Positions 34,795-45,769 of a DNA stretch of 64,000 nt are shown piece by piece. The notes beneath the pieces were generated by a model that saw only the letters and a list, made by a program, of their open reading frames with translations, made no database searches and was not told where the DNA came from. Positions within the stretch are counted from its first letter, which is position 1; each line of letters starts with the position of its first letter. Source of the DNA: Mytilus edulis (lineage: Eukaryota; Mollusca; Bivalvia; Mytilida; Mytilidae). The stretch lies in the NCBI RefSeq assembly GCF_963676685.1, contig NC_092355.1, positions 56,393,613 to 56,457,612 of the forward strand, given 5' to 3'. The position numbers and the translations under genes were made by a program.

Positions 34795-34955
34795 TGAAAA
34801 CAACACGTTTAATAATTGCATGCGTCCGATGCGCTTTTCTGGATTTACCTTCATCCGGAACGCTCACAGCCAAACATTTGAAATCCGAGGATCTATAAGT
34901 ACCGAAACCGTCTCAAGTCAACTTTGCCTGAGGGAGTTGAAACCTTATTTTCTTA
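34795..34955 (-). mobile_element. Retrozyme fragment related to the 350-bp array
   Basis: The reverse complement shows 'ggtttcaactccctcaggca', 'aagttg', 'cggtacttata', 'cggatttcaaatgtttggct' and a hammerhead, then 'ttattaaacgtgttgtttt'. This is the 3' half of the unit at 50547-52279. It is diverged and single copy. Confidence 0.85.
34822..34863 (-). ncRNA. Diverged hammerhead-like motif
   Basis: Minus strand: stem I GCGTTC/GGACGC intact. The core reads CGGATGA (U4 to G), stem II region is AGGTAAATCCA, then GAA, and stem III is AAGCGCAT. The lost U4 should disable cleavage. Confidence 0.6.
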
Positions 34956-35164
34956 ATAAATTAAAAGAAATTTGACACTTGAAAGTGCTAAAACATTATA
35001 TACAGAATATAACCATCAATTCAAGTTTAAGCAAAACAACAATTGTACAGGCCATAAATTACATAACTTAATATAACACTTTTTTTATTAACTGGCTCAA
35101 ATTATTTTCAAATTCGAAATTGTTTATCTTACATAGTCTGCCGTAACATGATTTGTATAATAGC

Positions 35165-35300
35165 TCGTTGTTCGGTGTGAGTGAATGCTCCGCGTTGAAG
35201 GCCGTACTTTGACCAATGATAGTTTACTTTTTACAAATTGTGACTTAGATGGAGAGTTGTCAAATTGTCATTCATACCACATCTTCTAATATCTGTCTTT
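35165..35300 (+). mobile_element. Dispersed repeat V1, 3' part
   Basis: Contains 'gctcgttgttcggtgtgag', 'gttgaaggccgtactttgac', 'gtttactttttacaaattgt', 'gatggagagttgtc' and 'ccacatcttctaatatctg'. Confidence 0.8.
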
Positions 35301-35934
35301 AGTATTAATTATCGGATTTTTTTTTCATCGAAGCTACAAAACACTTTTATATATAATTTATCTTTCTTCTGCATCCCTAAAGCTATATTTGAAAAGTATA
35401 TGGTTTTTTTTTTTTCATCTTTTTTTAATTAAAACAATACAGGTGACGCAAAAGAGACAAAAGGCACCATCAAAATCCAGGCAAAATATTAATACTAAAT
35501 TAAAAATTAACAAAAACAGAACAAGTGCAACTGGTACTTGTGTGCAACTTGTGTTGAATTTTTTAATTCGTTTATAATCCTGTAGGAAAAAAAATCACTA
35601 AATATAAAAACCTACCTTGTTTCAATGGACAGTTTAAAACGACAAACGATTAGACTTATATAATAAAATCTGTACGTTGTTTTATCCTATTTGGTCAAGT
35701 TCATGCTTAAGGCCTTTTGCGAATCCGTGGACATTAACATCTAATTATTAGCTATTTCGTATAAATGTGACAAAATTACATGCTGTTCTCGTGAAAGTAT
35801 GCGTGATACACTAGGGTATATTATTATCATTTACATAAGCGACCTTCAATTGGACAAGAGGTAATTATAATCACCTGTCTATCATTAGCGGCTTTTTATC
35901 ATGCAGTGAATATAAATTGAATTTCTAATAAATT

Positions 35935-36225
35935 TATTTTCACCTACATATACATGTATACGTAAAATTATTTCCATTTTGTTTTATATCTGATCATGGA
36001 AGTAAAACATGAAAAGAAAGAACAACGATTAATCAGCTTTGAATAATGACCTGCAGATCTCTGTACTAAAGTCATATGATTTTATCAAATTATTATCTCA
36101 TCGACAAGATCCCTTAGGTTACTATTTTTGATACCGCGGTTGTAAAATGGCATCTGGAATTCTCATCAGTCACGTGATTTTATCGATTACGGTAATTATA
36201 AAGTACACGTGGTTAATCCCTAGTC
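35935..36225 (+). repeat. Dispersed repeat D, copy 1
   Basis: Shares 'ttttcacctacat' and the whole stretch 'ctcatcgacaagatccctta' through 'gattacggtaattataaag' with 38548-38722. The region 36000-36085 is absent in copy 2. Confidence 0.85.
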
Positions 36226-36257
36226 TATTACTAGCAAGGTGGCGCTTTATAATATCA

Positions 36258-36294
36258 TCAAGGAATTGTATATTTTAAATATACAATTCCTTGA
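36258..36294. repeat. Perfect inverted repeat, 17-bp arms
   Basis: Arms TCAAGGAATTGTATATT and its exact complement around a 3-bp loop. Pairing could extend a few bases further with a small bulge. Confidence 0.95.
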
Positions 36295-36551
36295 TATTAT
36301 ACACCAATTAAACTTTAAGAATAAAACTTAATTCAATACACTATTTTTGCTCGAAATACCAAATCTAATATTTTGATTGGTCAGTTGAATATGTGTCTCG
36401 AGATCACCTCAATCTAATCGTACTCGAATGTTTTAAAACCGTTATTCAATTGAAGAGATTCGCGAACAGCGTTTTTTGAAATAATTGTCAATCGAATCTT
36501 CATTGTAATCAAATCCATGATAAACCACAAGTTGGAAATTCCTCGGCTCAC

Positions 36552-37016
36552 TCAAGGTGTACGTAATACCACCATTGATTTCCCCCTATTAGTCTTTGTT
36601 AAATTTGCACTTTTAAAAAAAATGTGCAGAATTTATCTTTGTTTCAAATAAAGAAATACTTGGCATGAGTAAAGTTTTATCCTGTCCAGTACTATAGAAA
36701 AAATGTCCCATAACATTTCATTGCATATAGGAAAATAGCCATCATTGGAAGTTAATCAATCAAATTTCTCCCCTTATTTTATATGTGTATAAGGTTTAGT
36801 CACCATGTAACCTCAAGATTACAAAAATCCCAAATAAAAAATAATGGTGTTTTGAAATACCCAAGACATATGTGTATGACACAGAAATGTTTTTACTGCA
36901 ATAAAATGTAGGATAAATAACCTACAACTGTCAAATTCAAGGGAATATCTTTTTCCGACCTACTTTCGTATACAACCGGATGTGACGTACCATGGTTTGG
37001 TGGTATTACACCTTAA
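36552..37016. mobile_element. ~465-bp MITE with AAGGTGTAATACCACCA ends
   Basis: The right end inverts to TTAAGGTGTAATACCACCA. The left end is TCAAGGTGTACGTAATACCA, then CCA (a 2-bp insertion). The TTAA/TCAA flanks resemble those of the 10985 and 61067 elements. Confidence 0.75.
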
Positions 37017-37422
37017 GCAACGGTATGGTATTGGAGAAACGGACAATTTGTATTCACTTTGGTATCGACGTCTCATCAATACAGGAGCCACATAAGTTTA
37101 ACGATGAATAAATAAAGACTTTAATCGCATCAAAACAAAGTTTCATAAACAAAGAAGATATATTTGAATGTTATTTCTTATGATTACAGATTTTGGTTCC
37201 AAAATAACATAAGCAGGATTCCGACAATAAAATTCACTTTACACTTTAAGTTCTGCAATTTCCGCTTCCTCTTTAATGACACGTGTTTTCGACACATAGT
37301 ATGCAAATCCGTTACACGTATGTTCTCGTAATGCTTTTTTTTTTCTAAATTATTCAATTTTAACTCGTTGTTCAGTTCTCCATTCCAGTATATGTATCGA
37401 TTCAATTTGGTAGAAATATTTT

Positions 37423-37742
37423 TTAATCAACAACTTTTCTCAGGTTACGTTTTTTAGCCCTTGCTCCTGGACAGACCCAAGTAACAATATCAAGAAGAAA
37501 CAATACAAGAAATGGCAACACCACAATAAGAATTCCCACAATTCCAATCGACTTCGATGACACCCGGTCGTCCTTTGCTGAAACTTTTGTATTCTTATAA
37601 GCTGTTGTTTCTTTTCGATCGACTGAAATTTCCTTTTGAATTTTAGCGATATTTTCCAATACTTCGTCTAATGTTGGCAAATGTGTACTGGTCTCAGGTA
37701 CTTGTAGAGTTGTTGTTCGACTGGGATCATCATAAGAACATG
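37423..37742 (-). CDS. WSC gene A exon 4 (linker, membrane helix, tail)
   Basis: Acceptor AAAAAG at 37743-37748 (a weak, A-rich tract). 105 codons plus TAA. The hydrophobic run SIGIVGILIVVLPFLVLFLL is followed by DIVTWV and basic residues. Confidence 0.9.
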
Positions 37743-40700
37743 CTTTTTAAAAAAAATATATTTGTCATTGTAGATAAGGGTGCAGAAATTTGGTTTATTA
37801 TAAATCAGATAAGTTAAATCTACTTCTTTATATCTGTTTGGCGCAACGTGCAGAGTGGAGGTCTGATTTTGATAAGAAGTCAGGAAGGAGCTGGTTGTTC
37901 TGTGGTTGTCAATTGTTGGTGTGGTCCATATGTGTTTCTTATTTCTCGTTTTTCTTATATATTAAACCATTGGTTTTGCTATTAGAAATATTTTACACTT
38001 GTCCTTTTGGAGCTATTGATAGCTTGCTGTTCGGTGTGAGATGAGGCTCCGTGATGAAGACCGTACTTTGACCTATAATTGTTAACTAGTTATACATTGT
38101 GACTTCTGTAGAGAGTTTTCTCCTTGGCATTCATACCACATTTTCCTATCTATATTGTGTATTATTCAGCTCTGATAACTTCAAATTATTATAAAACGAG
38201 CCCAAAAATTAATTACGTTAAAATAATAGAGAATATAAGAAAAATTTGGACTTGATTGATTCTTTTCTCAACAAATATTTTCGTATTTCTATAAATATAT
38301 AAAGTAATATTACCAATTTTATAAATACTCAAGCGCCAAATCCCCCCGCATTTCTCTCCATGATTTCCAAAACATCCGTGATTACAATCTGTTTGTGGCA
38401 TTGGAATAAATAGTGAGCTGTCGTTTCCACAGAAGCATTCATTTCCAATCTGTTATTTAAAAGTTTTTAAAAGATTTCATAATATGAGAGTCTGGATTGA
38501 GATCGTTCAGTCCTGTATTCTTTAGTATTATCTTCTAAAAAAATTATTTTCACCTACATGTATATGTAAAATTATTTCCATTTGTTTTTATATCTGATAA
38601 CAAATTATTGTCTCATCGACAAGATCCCTTAGGTTACTATTTTTGATACCGCGGTTGTAAAATGGCATCTGGAATTTCTCATCAGTCATGTGATTTTATC
38701 GATTACGGTAATTATAAAGCACCAACTTCCAAGCAAGGACCGAAGCTCATAAACTCGGCAATCAAACGCAGGACTTCGGGAATGTCCGGAGAGCCGACAA
38801 CCTTGCTTCGGAAGTTGTATAAAGCACATGTGTTTTTTATGTCATTTTTCAATATCCTTTAGGGGGCCTCGGTGGCCGAGTGATGGTGGTTTATTGTAAT
38901 CACTGAGGTTAAGAGTTCAAACCCCGCTCATGCGGGTGCGCTCGAATCCAATCTTAATTGACTAGGAATGTCAGTTTTCCTATTGAAGATCGTCGTTTTC
39001 TCCCGGTAATCCGGCTTCCTCCACCAATAAAAACTGGCCGCCAAGAAATAGCCTAAATGTGGTGCTTAAAAGTGACCAAAAAATCAAAATCAAAATCAGT
39101 ATCCTTTACATTTTTGTTCATTAATCTTTATTATTTATATTTTAGCACCGCATTGTTCAATTGTCTTGATTTTTTAGCACCTTATTATTCTCTATTCTTT
39201 ATTGTTTTGTATATTTTGTTTTTTAATGCTCTCATATTCTTATCATATAGGATCAGAATGATATTCATATATACAATTATGCAATCAAGCATAAAAAATA
39301 GAATTTCAAGGCGTCATAATTATTTGGACTACAAAATAAAAAGTACGCCAAAGGTGGAGAAGACGGGCGAAAGATACCAGAGGTACATGTACATTCAAAC
39401 TCATAGGTAGAAAATAAACTGACAATACCATGGCTAAACAAGAATGTGTCCTCAGTACACGAATGCCCCACTCGCACTAACATTTTCTATGTTCATTGGA
39501 CTGTGAAATTGGAGTAAAATCTCTAATTTGGCATTAAAATTAGAAAGATCATATCACAGGGAACATGTGTACCAAGTTTGAAGTCGATTGGACTTCAACT
39601 TCATCAAAAACTACCTTGACCAAAAACTTTAACCTGAGGCGGGACAGACGGACGGACGGACGGACGAACGAACGGACGAACGAACGGACGCACAGACCAG
39701 AAAACATAATGCCCCTCTACTATCGTAGGTGGGGCATAAAAAGAAAAAGACCAATAGACAAACAAAAGTACATAAAACACAACACTTTTCCTAAGCCAGG
39801 AACCTGATGTTCAATGGTTGTCGTTTGTTGATGTGGTTCATAAATGTGTCTCGTTTTTCGGTTTTTATACAGATAAGACCGTTGGATTTCCCGTTTGAGT
39901 AGATTTGCGGTAGACATTATGGGGTACCCTTTATAGCTTGCTGTTCGGTTTGAGCTTAGGCTCCGTGTTGAAGACCGTACTTTGACTTGTAATGTTTTTT
40001 CTCTTACAAATTGTTACTACGATGGAACACTCACTCTCCACCTTCTTTTATCTATACGAAACTAAGGACTGTGGAACGGAAAACCCATCAAAAACTGGGA
40101 ATGTAGAGTTGTTGCTTTCATAAAAAGAGAAAGCAATTTTGTTTATTTCTGATTCCGTTTACAAAAAATGATCGATGACATCAAAACAACTTTACACTTA
40201 GCTAAGCTTCACAATATATTGTTACTTAAAATAAACTTATATTTAATAAAAGCTATAAATAAACCTTACGATTATTCAAACGGCCAAAATTTACAAAACT
40301 TCAATCGGGTCAATGATGCTTTTTAAAATATATATAAAAAAAGAGTTCAGGTCTAATGATGGAAGACATGTCGTCACCTTATCAGGAAACCTCATTCTGA
40401 CTCCGAGTCGACTAGTCTTTGCTCCTTTTCTTTAATACTTTAAGTGTTTAGCAGAGAGGAAGCTATTACCAAAGTCCTTGTTAAGGCCTGGTCGGATTTC
40501 GAACTCACGACCTCCCGCATTCAAGGCGGTAAGAAATATAAGAGCAATGTATGCTTTAGTTTACTTACCTCTATTCCAATGTAGGTATAATTTGACATAG
40601 AACAACAATATTTTGAACATCTATCAATGGTCATGTAGTCTGAATAAATCTTTTCATAAGGTATCGTTCTATTCTCTGAGTCTAGAAAGCATCCCAAATG

Positions 40701-43700
40701 TTCGTAATACACTAAGCAAAAGAAATAAATATGAAATAACGTAACATGCAATTTTCTATCTTTATTTGCACTAATTTCAATAAATCTACAATTAAATCTT
40801 GAATCATTTCCTAGTTTAAAGCCATAAGATAAAGCCAAATACTAAAAAATAATAAACTCCAGCTTTTGATATATGTTTTTTCCATATATAAGACAATGGC
40901 CATACGGTACTAAATTCTTCAAAATTTATAGATTTGGTTTTGAAGTTTGTTTATACCTGTAAAAAAAAACTTTTTTCAAACGGAGTAGCATATCCACGTT
41001 TTTATGGAAATGTTGTTACCATGCCCGGACATTTAGAAACGATCCTGGTAAACTTATTGGTCCTTTAAATAAACTTATATTCTTCTAAAACGGTTACCAA
41101 TTCAACACTGTTATTAGATCATTGAATATTGTTTTATTGGTATTAATATTGATTTTGTTATCAGTAAATTAAAAGCAAACTAAATTAGTCAGTGGCTTTG
41201 AACTATTATAGCTGTCAGTAATTACAAGTACTCTCAGATCAGTACTTAGTGTCTTCTTATTGTTGGGATAAACAAGTACCCGGCCACGTCCATTCTGTGT
41301 TTTTGTTAGATTGATCTCTATGTGTATCCTTCTGATGAGTTGAGCCTTTTTCAACTGATTTTTATAGTTTATTCTTATATTGTACTGTTACACCACTGTC
41401 CCAGGTAAGGTGCGGTTTAGAATCCCGCTTACATGTTTAACCCCGCCTCATTATGTATGTATGTGCCTGTCCCAAGTTAGGAGCCTGTAATTCAGTGTTA
41501 TCGTTTGTTGATGTGTTATATATTTGTTTTATGTCATTTTTTGTACATAAATAAGGCATTATTTTTCTCGTTTAGATTGATTTACACTTGTCATTCCGGG
41601 GTCTTTTATAGCTGACTATGCGATATTGGATTTGCTCAATGTTGAAGACCAAACATCGATCTATAGTTGTTAATTTTCGTGTCATTCTTGTCTCTTCTGA
41701 AGAGTTGTCTCATTTGAAACATACCATATCCTTTTTTTTTTTAAATATTCAGAATATCCCTTGTACCGTAACCGTTCTCTCCAATCTTGTTCAAACTAAC
41801 ACATACACAAAATGAAATTCGGGATAATTCAGAAATAGAACATTACGAAAAAATGTTTACGCACAGACACATGTCTTATATAAAGGACCGTATAATTATG
41901 ACATTTTCACTATTTAACGATGAGTTGCTGTCTCGTTGATGCAAACTCGAGTCATATTTATCAATTATGGACTTTCGGCAAGGGACCTGGTCAGATTATA
42001 TGGACCGAGGACGTTAATATAGTCTGAGACGGTCCATATTGAACGTATTGACTGAGTGAAAGTCAGTTATTATATATTACATAGTTAACGTGATCGAAAT
42101 ATCCAATGAAAACAGAAGAATGCTACCCTGTTTGTAATATTTCATATAAAATAATAAATAGCATATAGCTAAAAAAAAATAATTAAACACTGTTAAATGT
42201 ATGTACATTTTCAGTTTCGTATAGTTGTGAGTTTCTGCCTCCTTTGAAATATGTTTTTTTCATCAGAAATGAATTGTATTTAACTGTGAACAATACTGTA
42301 TTGAGGACCCATTGTTGACCTTCGGCTGTTGTCTGCTCTCTTGTCGGGCTGTTGTCCCTTTGCCATATTCCTCATTTCCATTTTCAATTTTATCATTTGC
42401 AAACTAAGATAATTTTACGGAAATGAAATTGAACGGAATGGAAGTTTTACTACCGGAACGTAAATGCTGGATATAATTATGTATGAGCACGTTCATGCTT
42501 ATACATATTGGATTAATATTACATAAATCTTTTTTTTAGAACAGAAAAAGCTAGACTAAGTATTTGTCAATTATAAAATTTTCATTTAGTGCGCTTGGTA
42601 ATCATTTGAAAATCTTTTAAACAAAAACAATACTGAAATATAACAAAGGATGTCTCAGAAACCTTTATCTTGCCTGCGATTGCTACATTTATTGTGAAGG
42701 TGTAAATTAAATGTGAACTGATATACATTAAAGTCATATGAAACAAGTGGCTGATGAAAAATAGTTTTAATCCAATTCCTAAACCAATGCTTGCATATAT
42801 CGTAAACGCTGTCTTCTGTGCACGATTTTACCATTTATTAAGCGTCCATATCTTATAATCGTTAAAAGAATATTTCACGCGGTCAGTGTTGTTGTGAAAA
42901 TATGGCAGCTAATTAATGGTCGTGTTTTGAAGCCGAAGTTAACCGATTGTCATCTTTTTAAACAATAAACAAACAAGCATGGATATTGAGGTCAGCACGT
43001 TTATAACATGTGCAGTAAGATATTTATAGGTAAAATGTATCACAACTAGTTAGAATGGGATATCGCTTGATATCAACTCGAGTTATTTAATTCCAATATA
43101 AAATTAAACTAGACTTCGGCGAGTTTATTTTTATGCCCCACCTACGATAGTAGAGGGGCATTATGTTTTCTGGTCTGTGCCTCCGTTCGTCCGTCCGTCC
43201 ATTCATCCGTCCGTCTGTACGTCCGTTCGTCCGTCCGCTTCAGGTTAAAGTTTTTGGTCAAGGTAGTTTTTGAAGAAGTTGAAGTCCAATCATCTTGAAA
43301 CTTAGTACACATGTTCCCCATGATATCATCTTTCTAATTTTACTGCCAAATTATAGTTTTGACCCCAAATTCATGGTCCACTGAATATAGACAATGATAG
43401 TGCGAAGTTCAGGTTAAAGTTTTTGGGTCAAGGTAGTTTTTGATGAAGTTAAAGTTACATCAACTTGAAACTTAGTACACATGTTCCCTATGATATGATC
43501 TTTCTAATTTTAATTCCAAATTAAAGTTTTGACCCCAATTTCACGGTCCACTGAACATAGAAAAGGATAGTGCGAGTGGGGCATTCGTGTACTATGGACA
43601 CATTCTTGTTAATACTTGTATTTGAATACGATAACGAGAGTTGACATCAAGAGATATCCAATTCTCACAAGATGTTAATGATCAACACTATCATTGTGTT

Positions 43701-45375
43701 AAAATTCCGCGAATTGTGCACATTCAAGCATGACGTCATTTGTTCTTTTCGGAGTCAAACTTTACTTTCAGACATTTTAAGACTTTTTGTACGCTTCAGA
43801 ATGTAATAAAATTTGAAAGAAAAAAAAATTCAGGTGAAAATTGTGAGTGTTTTGTATATTATTAAAACAATCACATATGTCTGTTGCCATGGACGAAATA
43901 TACATGTACATCGTCGTAACCTTTGGAAATCATCAATGAACTACTGAATAGCTAATGGAAACCACTTCAAAGAATGACAGGACCACATAAAATACTGAAA
44001 CAAACACATCATGTAGTGTAAAATAGGAAAGTTTTGAAACATCATTACGTAATGTTAATAGATATAGGAAGATGTGGTTTGAGTGCCAATGAGACAACTC
44101 TCCATCTAAGTCACAACTATAAAAGTAAACCATTATAGGTCAAAGCCATATAAAGAATTGGCATATCATCAATACGACATAATAAAACCACATCATGTAA
44201 TGAAACAACTACATTACGTAAAGTTACATACACATCACGTAATGTTAAAAGCACATTGCCTAATGTCACAACCACATTAAATAATGGTGAAACCACATCG
44301 AGGAATGACAAAACAATATTAAGAAATGACTAAACTATATCGAGCCAATACGAAAACATATCGTGTAATATCTAAATATTATTAAGTCATGACTATTACA
44401 TATTGAGTTATATCAAAACATCATTACGTAATGTAATGTCAAAAACATATTATGTAAAGACAAAATATCATCAAGTAATAATAAAACAACATAGCGTAAT
44501 ATCAGAGTTCCACATAACCCAGCTGTGGCGTTCCATACACAACCATCAGGGAAACAGTTTATTTCGATGATGGAGTGGTGTTAACGTTTGTGGCTAGGAT
44601 GAAAAATTTGGTCCTGTATTTTTTTAAGTTGAAATCTCTGTCTTGCCTTTTTATTTTTCGCTCTATTCGGTCCAGCCTTTTTTTTATTAGTTTATCCTGA
44701 CCTTTTTTACATAAATTGCCATCCTGCCTTTCTTTTTTGTTTTGCCAAATTGCTCATCCTGGTTTTTTTTACTCAAAACTCCTGTCCTGCATTTTTTTTC
44801 AAATTTCATCCTAGCCCCCCTAAAACTAAATAATTCACGTAGTAACATATGATACTTAACAGCTTCAGACAGTAATATTACTCGATTTATTTCACTTGAC
44901 TGGGCGGAGTTTCACCGGTTTGCTCATAATAAACCAGTCTATCTATGAATAGTTGTTTTAGGACAAATTCATTAATGAAGTGTCCAGTCATTCTTTTGTA
45001 AATTACTTTGATGACACTGATAGGTGATAAGAAATCACTAATAATTATAACGGCAATCATCCTTATCACACACATCTTCAAATAGACTGTCCTTATGCAA
45101 ATTAAAACGTAAGCTCCGCCCGATCAGTTTGAATAACATTGGTTATAACTGTTGTTTGTATTTTTGTCGTTTTTTTGTCTTTTTGACATGGCTTTGTCAG
45201 TTTGTTTTCAACTTCTGAGTTACATTATGTTTTGTACTACTTAGAAAGCATTTCCAAATAAAATAAAAATTTACGAAAAAAACATAAAATACATACCGTT
45301 TATTCCGTATGAACAAGACATTAGAACCTGTAGAAGTAACGTGCCAAATTTAAGTATAATTGGAAAACCTTGCAT
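37423..45375 (-). CDS. WSC-domain single-pass membrane protein A (four exons)
   Basis: Exons 45297-45375, 40569-40711, 38314-38449 and 37423-37742 join in phase (678 nt, 225 aa plus TAA). Residues 1 to about 24 are a signal peptide (MQGFPIILKFGTLLLQVL). Residues 28-119 form a WSC domain: EHLGCFLD, RCSKYCC, ECFCGN, TDC/GC and EKCGG spacing, with all expected cysteines plus one extra. A Thr/Ser-rich linker and a polar, Lys-rich stretch follow. The transmembrane helix is about residues 185-209, and the tail is short and basic (RAKKRNLRKVVD). WSC domains are Cys-rich extracellular modules, often carbohydrate-binding and found in yeast stress sensors and animal kremen/polycystin proteins. A type-I surface protein with one WSC is inferred; ligand unknown. 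The twin, gene B, is 10-18 kb away. Confidence 0.92.
37890..38150 (+). mobile_element. Dispersed repeat V1 in WSC gene A intron 3
   Basis: Contains 'ggttgttctgtggttgtc', 'gatagcttgctgttcggtg', 'gaccgtactttgacctataa' and 'cattcataccacattttcc'. The equivalent intron of gene B (55397-55945) lacks most of it. Confidence 0.75.
38314..38449 (-). CDS. WSC gene A exon 3 (second half of WSC)
   Basis: Acceptor AACAG at 38450-38454, donor GTAATA at 38313. Encodes IGNECFCGNDSS ... EKCGGIWRLSIYKI. 37 of 45 residues match gene B. Confidence 0.95.
38548..38722 (+). repeat. Dispersed repeat D, copy 2 (interrupted)
   Basis: Near-identical to 36088-36216. It continues as 'acatgtg' after the 95-bp insertion at 38723-38817. 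Confidence 0.85.
38713..38827. mobile_element. 95-bp MITE with 10-bp target duplication
   Basis: TATAAAGCAC occurs at 38713-38722 and 38818-38827. Between them the element has ends CAACTTCCAAGCAAGG and, inverted, CAACTTCCGAAGCAAGG. The empty site is preserved at about 36207-36216 in repeat D copy 1 (TATAAAGTAC). A 9-10-bp duplication suggests a Mutator-like (MULE) derivative (inference). Confidence 0.88.
38861..39100 (+). mobile_element. Meta-type tRNA SINE in WSC gene A intron 2
   Basis: The head 'cctcggtggccgagtgatgg' holds the A box and 'gagttcaaacccc' (38913-38925) the B box. The core at 38990-39055 ('cgttttctcccggtaatccg', 'cttcctccaccaataaaaac', 'tggccgccaagaaatagcc') is the Meta domain known from molluscan SINEs. 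The tail is (aaaatc)n. A 3' fragment of the same core lies at 52758. Confidence 0.88.
39365..39438 (-). mobile_element. Dispersed repeat W fragment
   Basis: Contains 'cgaaagataccagaggtaca', 'caaactcatagg' and 'ctgacaataccatggctaaa', the reverse of the W 3' part. It abuts the next element directly. Confidence 0.65.
39440..39740 (-). mobile_element. Dispersed element G with internal (ACGG)n microsatellite
   Basis: From 'aagaatgtgtcctcagtaca' and 'cgaatgccccactcgc' to 'cataatgcccctctactat' and 'cgtaggtggggcat', with 39646-39690 a microsatellite of acgg/acga. Ends share inverted 'atgcccca'. A longer copy in opposite orientation is at 43131-43612. Confidence 0.85.
39785..40055 (+). mobile_element. 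Dispersed repeat V1, long copy
   Basis: Contains 'cctaagccaggaacctgatg', 'tgttgatgtggttcataaat', 'tatagcttgctgttcggttt' and 'gttgaagaccgtactttgac'. Confidence 0.8.
40360..40545 (-). mobile_element. SINE-2 family copy in WSC gene A intron 2
   Basis: Minus-strand B box is in 'ggatttcgaactcacgac' (reverse). 'tcattctgactccgagtcga' and 'aagtccttg' match 57218-57320. It sits beside exon 2, as in gene B, so the insertion predates the duplication. Confidence 0.85.
40569..40711 (-). CDS. WSC gene A exon 2 (first half of WSC)
   Basis: Acceptor TTTTGCTTAG at 40712-40721, donor GTAAGT at 40568. Encodes 47 full codons (YYEHLGCFLDSENR ... NYTYIGIE). 44 of 47 residues match gene B. Confidence 0.95.
41250..41745 (+). 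mobile_element. Dispersed repeat V2, long copy, in WSC gene A intron 1
   Basis: Contains 'tgagcctttttcaactgatt', 'acaccactgtcccaggtaag', 'tgtttaaccccgcctcatta', 'cctgtcccaagttaggagcc', 'ttatagctgactatgcgata' and 'gaagagttgtctcatttgaa'. Confidence 0.8.
42290..42400 (+). mobile_element. Dispersed repeat M, 3' fragment
   Basis: Contains 'acccattgttgaccttcggc', 'tgttgtctgctctcttgtcg', 'ggctgttgtccctttg' and 'ttccattttcaattttat'. Confidence 0.7.
43131..43612 (+). mobile_element. Dispersed element G, long copy with duplicated middle
   Basis: Starts 'ttatgccccacctacgatag' and ends 'gtggggcattcgtgtactat'. A (gtcc)n tract is at 43184-43238. The ~155-bp block 'ttcaggttaaagtttttggt' to 'cggtccactgaa' is present twice (43240 and 43407). 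Confidence 0.88.
43975..44510 (+). repeat. Degenerate ~22-bp satellite, interrupted
   Basis: Units like 'aaccacatcatgtaatgtca' recur with drift ('cacatcacgtaatgttaaaa', 'cacattgcctaatgtcacaa', 'catcattacgtaatg'). A V1 repeat occupies 44055-44150. Confidence 0.8.
44055..44150 (-). mobile_element. Dispersed repeat V1 inserted in a satellite
   Basis: Contains 'agatataggaagatgtggtt', 'gagtgccaatgagacaactc' and 'agtaaaccattataggtcaa'. Confidence 0.85.
44590..44825 (+). repeat. Degenerate 25-38 bp T-rich tandem repeat
   Basis: The motif 'tcctg.ctttttt' recurs about eight times ('gtcctgtatttttt', 'atcctgcctttctttttt', 'atcctggttttttttact', 'gtcctgcattttttttc'), ending at 'atcctagcccccc'. Confidence 0.7.
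45145..45235 (+). mobile_element. Dispersed repeat W, 3' fragment, shared with copy B
   Basis: Contains 'tgttgtttgtatttttgtcg', 'tgacatggctttgtcagttt' and 'ttttcaacttctgagtt'. The same remnant is at 59105-59190 beside gene B exon 1, so it predates the duplication. Confidence 0.65.
45297..45375 (-). CDS. WSC gene A exon 1 (signal peptide)
   Basis: ATG at 45375, 26 codons plus one base, donor GTATGT at 45296. The start is supported by conservation of the leader and of the flank 'ttaacatc' upstream of the ATG in gene B. Confidence 0.9.
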
Positions 45376-45514
45376 GCTAGATGTTAAAACGACCTTCAGT
45401 AATAATTATTTTTCAATTTTATCTCATAATCGTTTTTTTTTTTGCTTTTTTTCGCATAATCCGATCTCATTAGTTGTCATTCAATTCAATGTACCTGACT
45501 AATCCTGGATAAAA

Positions 45515-45540
45515 AATAATAACTATACAGATCTATATGT
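45515..45540 (-). promoter_or_regulatory. Possible TATA element of WSC gene A
   Basis: Minus strand reads CATATAGATC and TATAGTT about 150 bp upstream of the ATG. Gene B has TATATAGTA at the matching spacing (59518-59527). Upstream DNA is conserved between the copies out to about 45700/59690. Speculative. Confidence 0.25.
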
Positions 45541-45769
45541 AAAATAACGACATTTCTTTAGCTATATCTGTTTGATCACATCTTCTTCTATCAATTGAAA
45601 ATTGTATAACAAGAGATCAGTTGTACAGAAATACATCCGCTAAGAAAAATTAAAACTGATAAGGACTTCGGCACTGAATAAATCAAATACAATTCATGTA
45701 GTAAATTAGATATACCATGCTTAATTCGGTTAATTCATTATCATTCAAAAGCTTATTTATTGATCAATT

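Noticed and set aside
37790..38044. 84-codon plus-strand frame
   Set aside because: It lies in dispersed repeat V1 inside WSC gene A intron 3.
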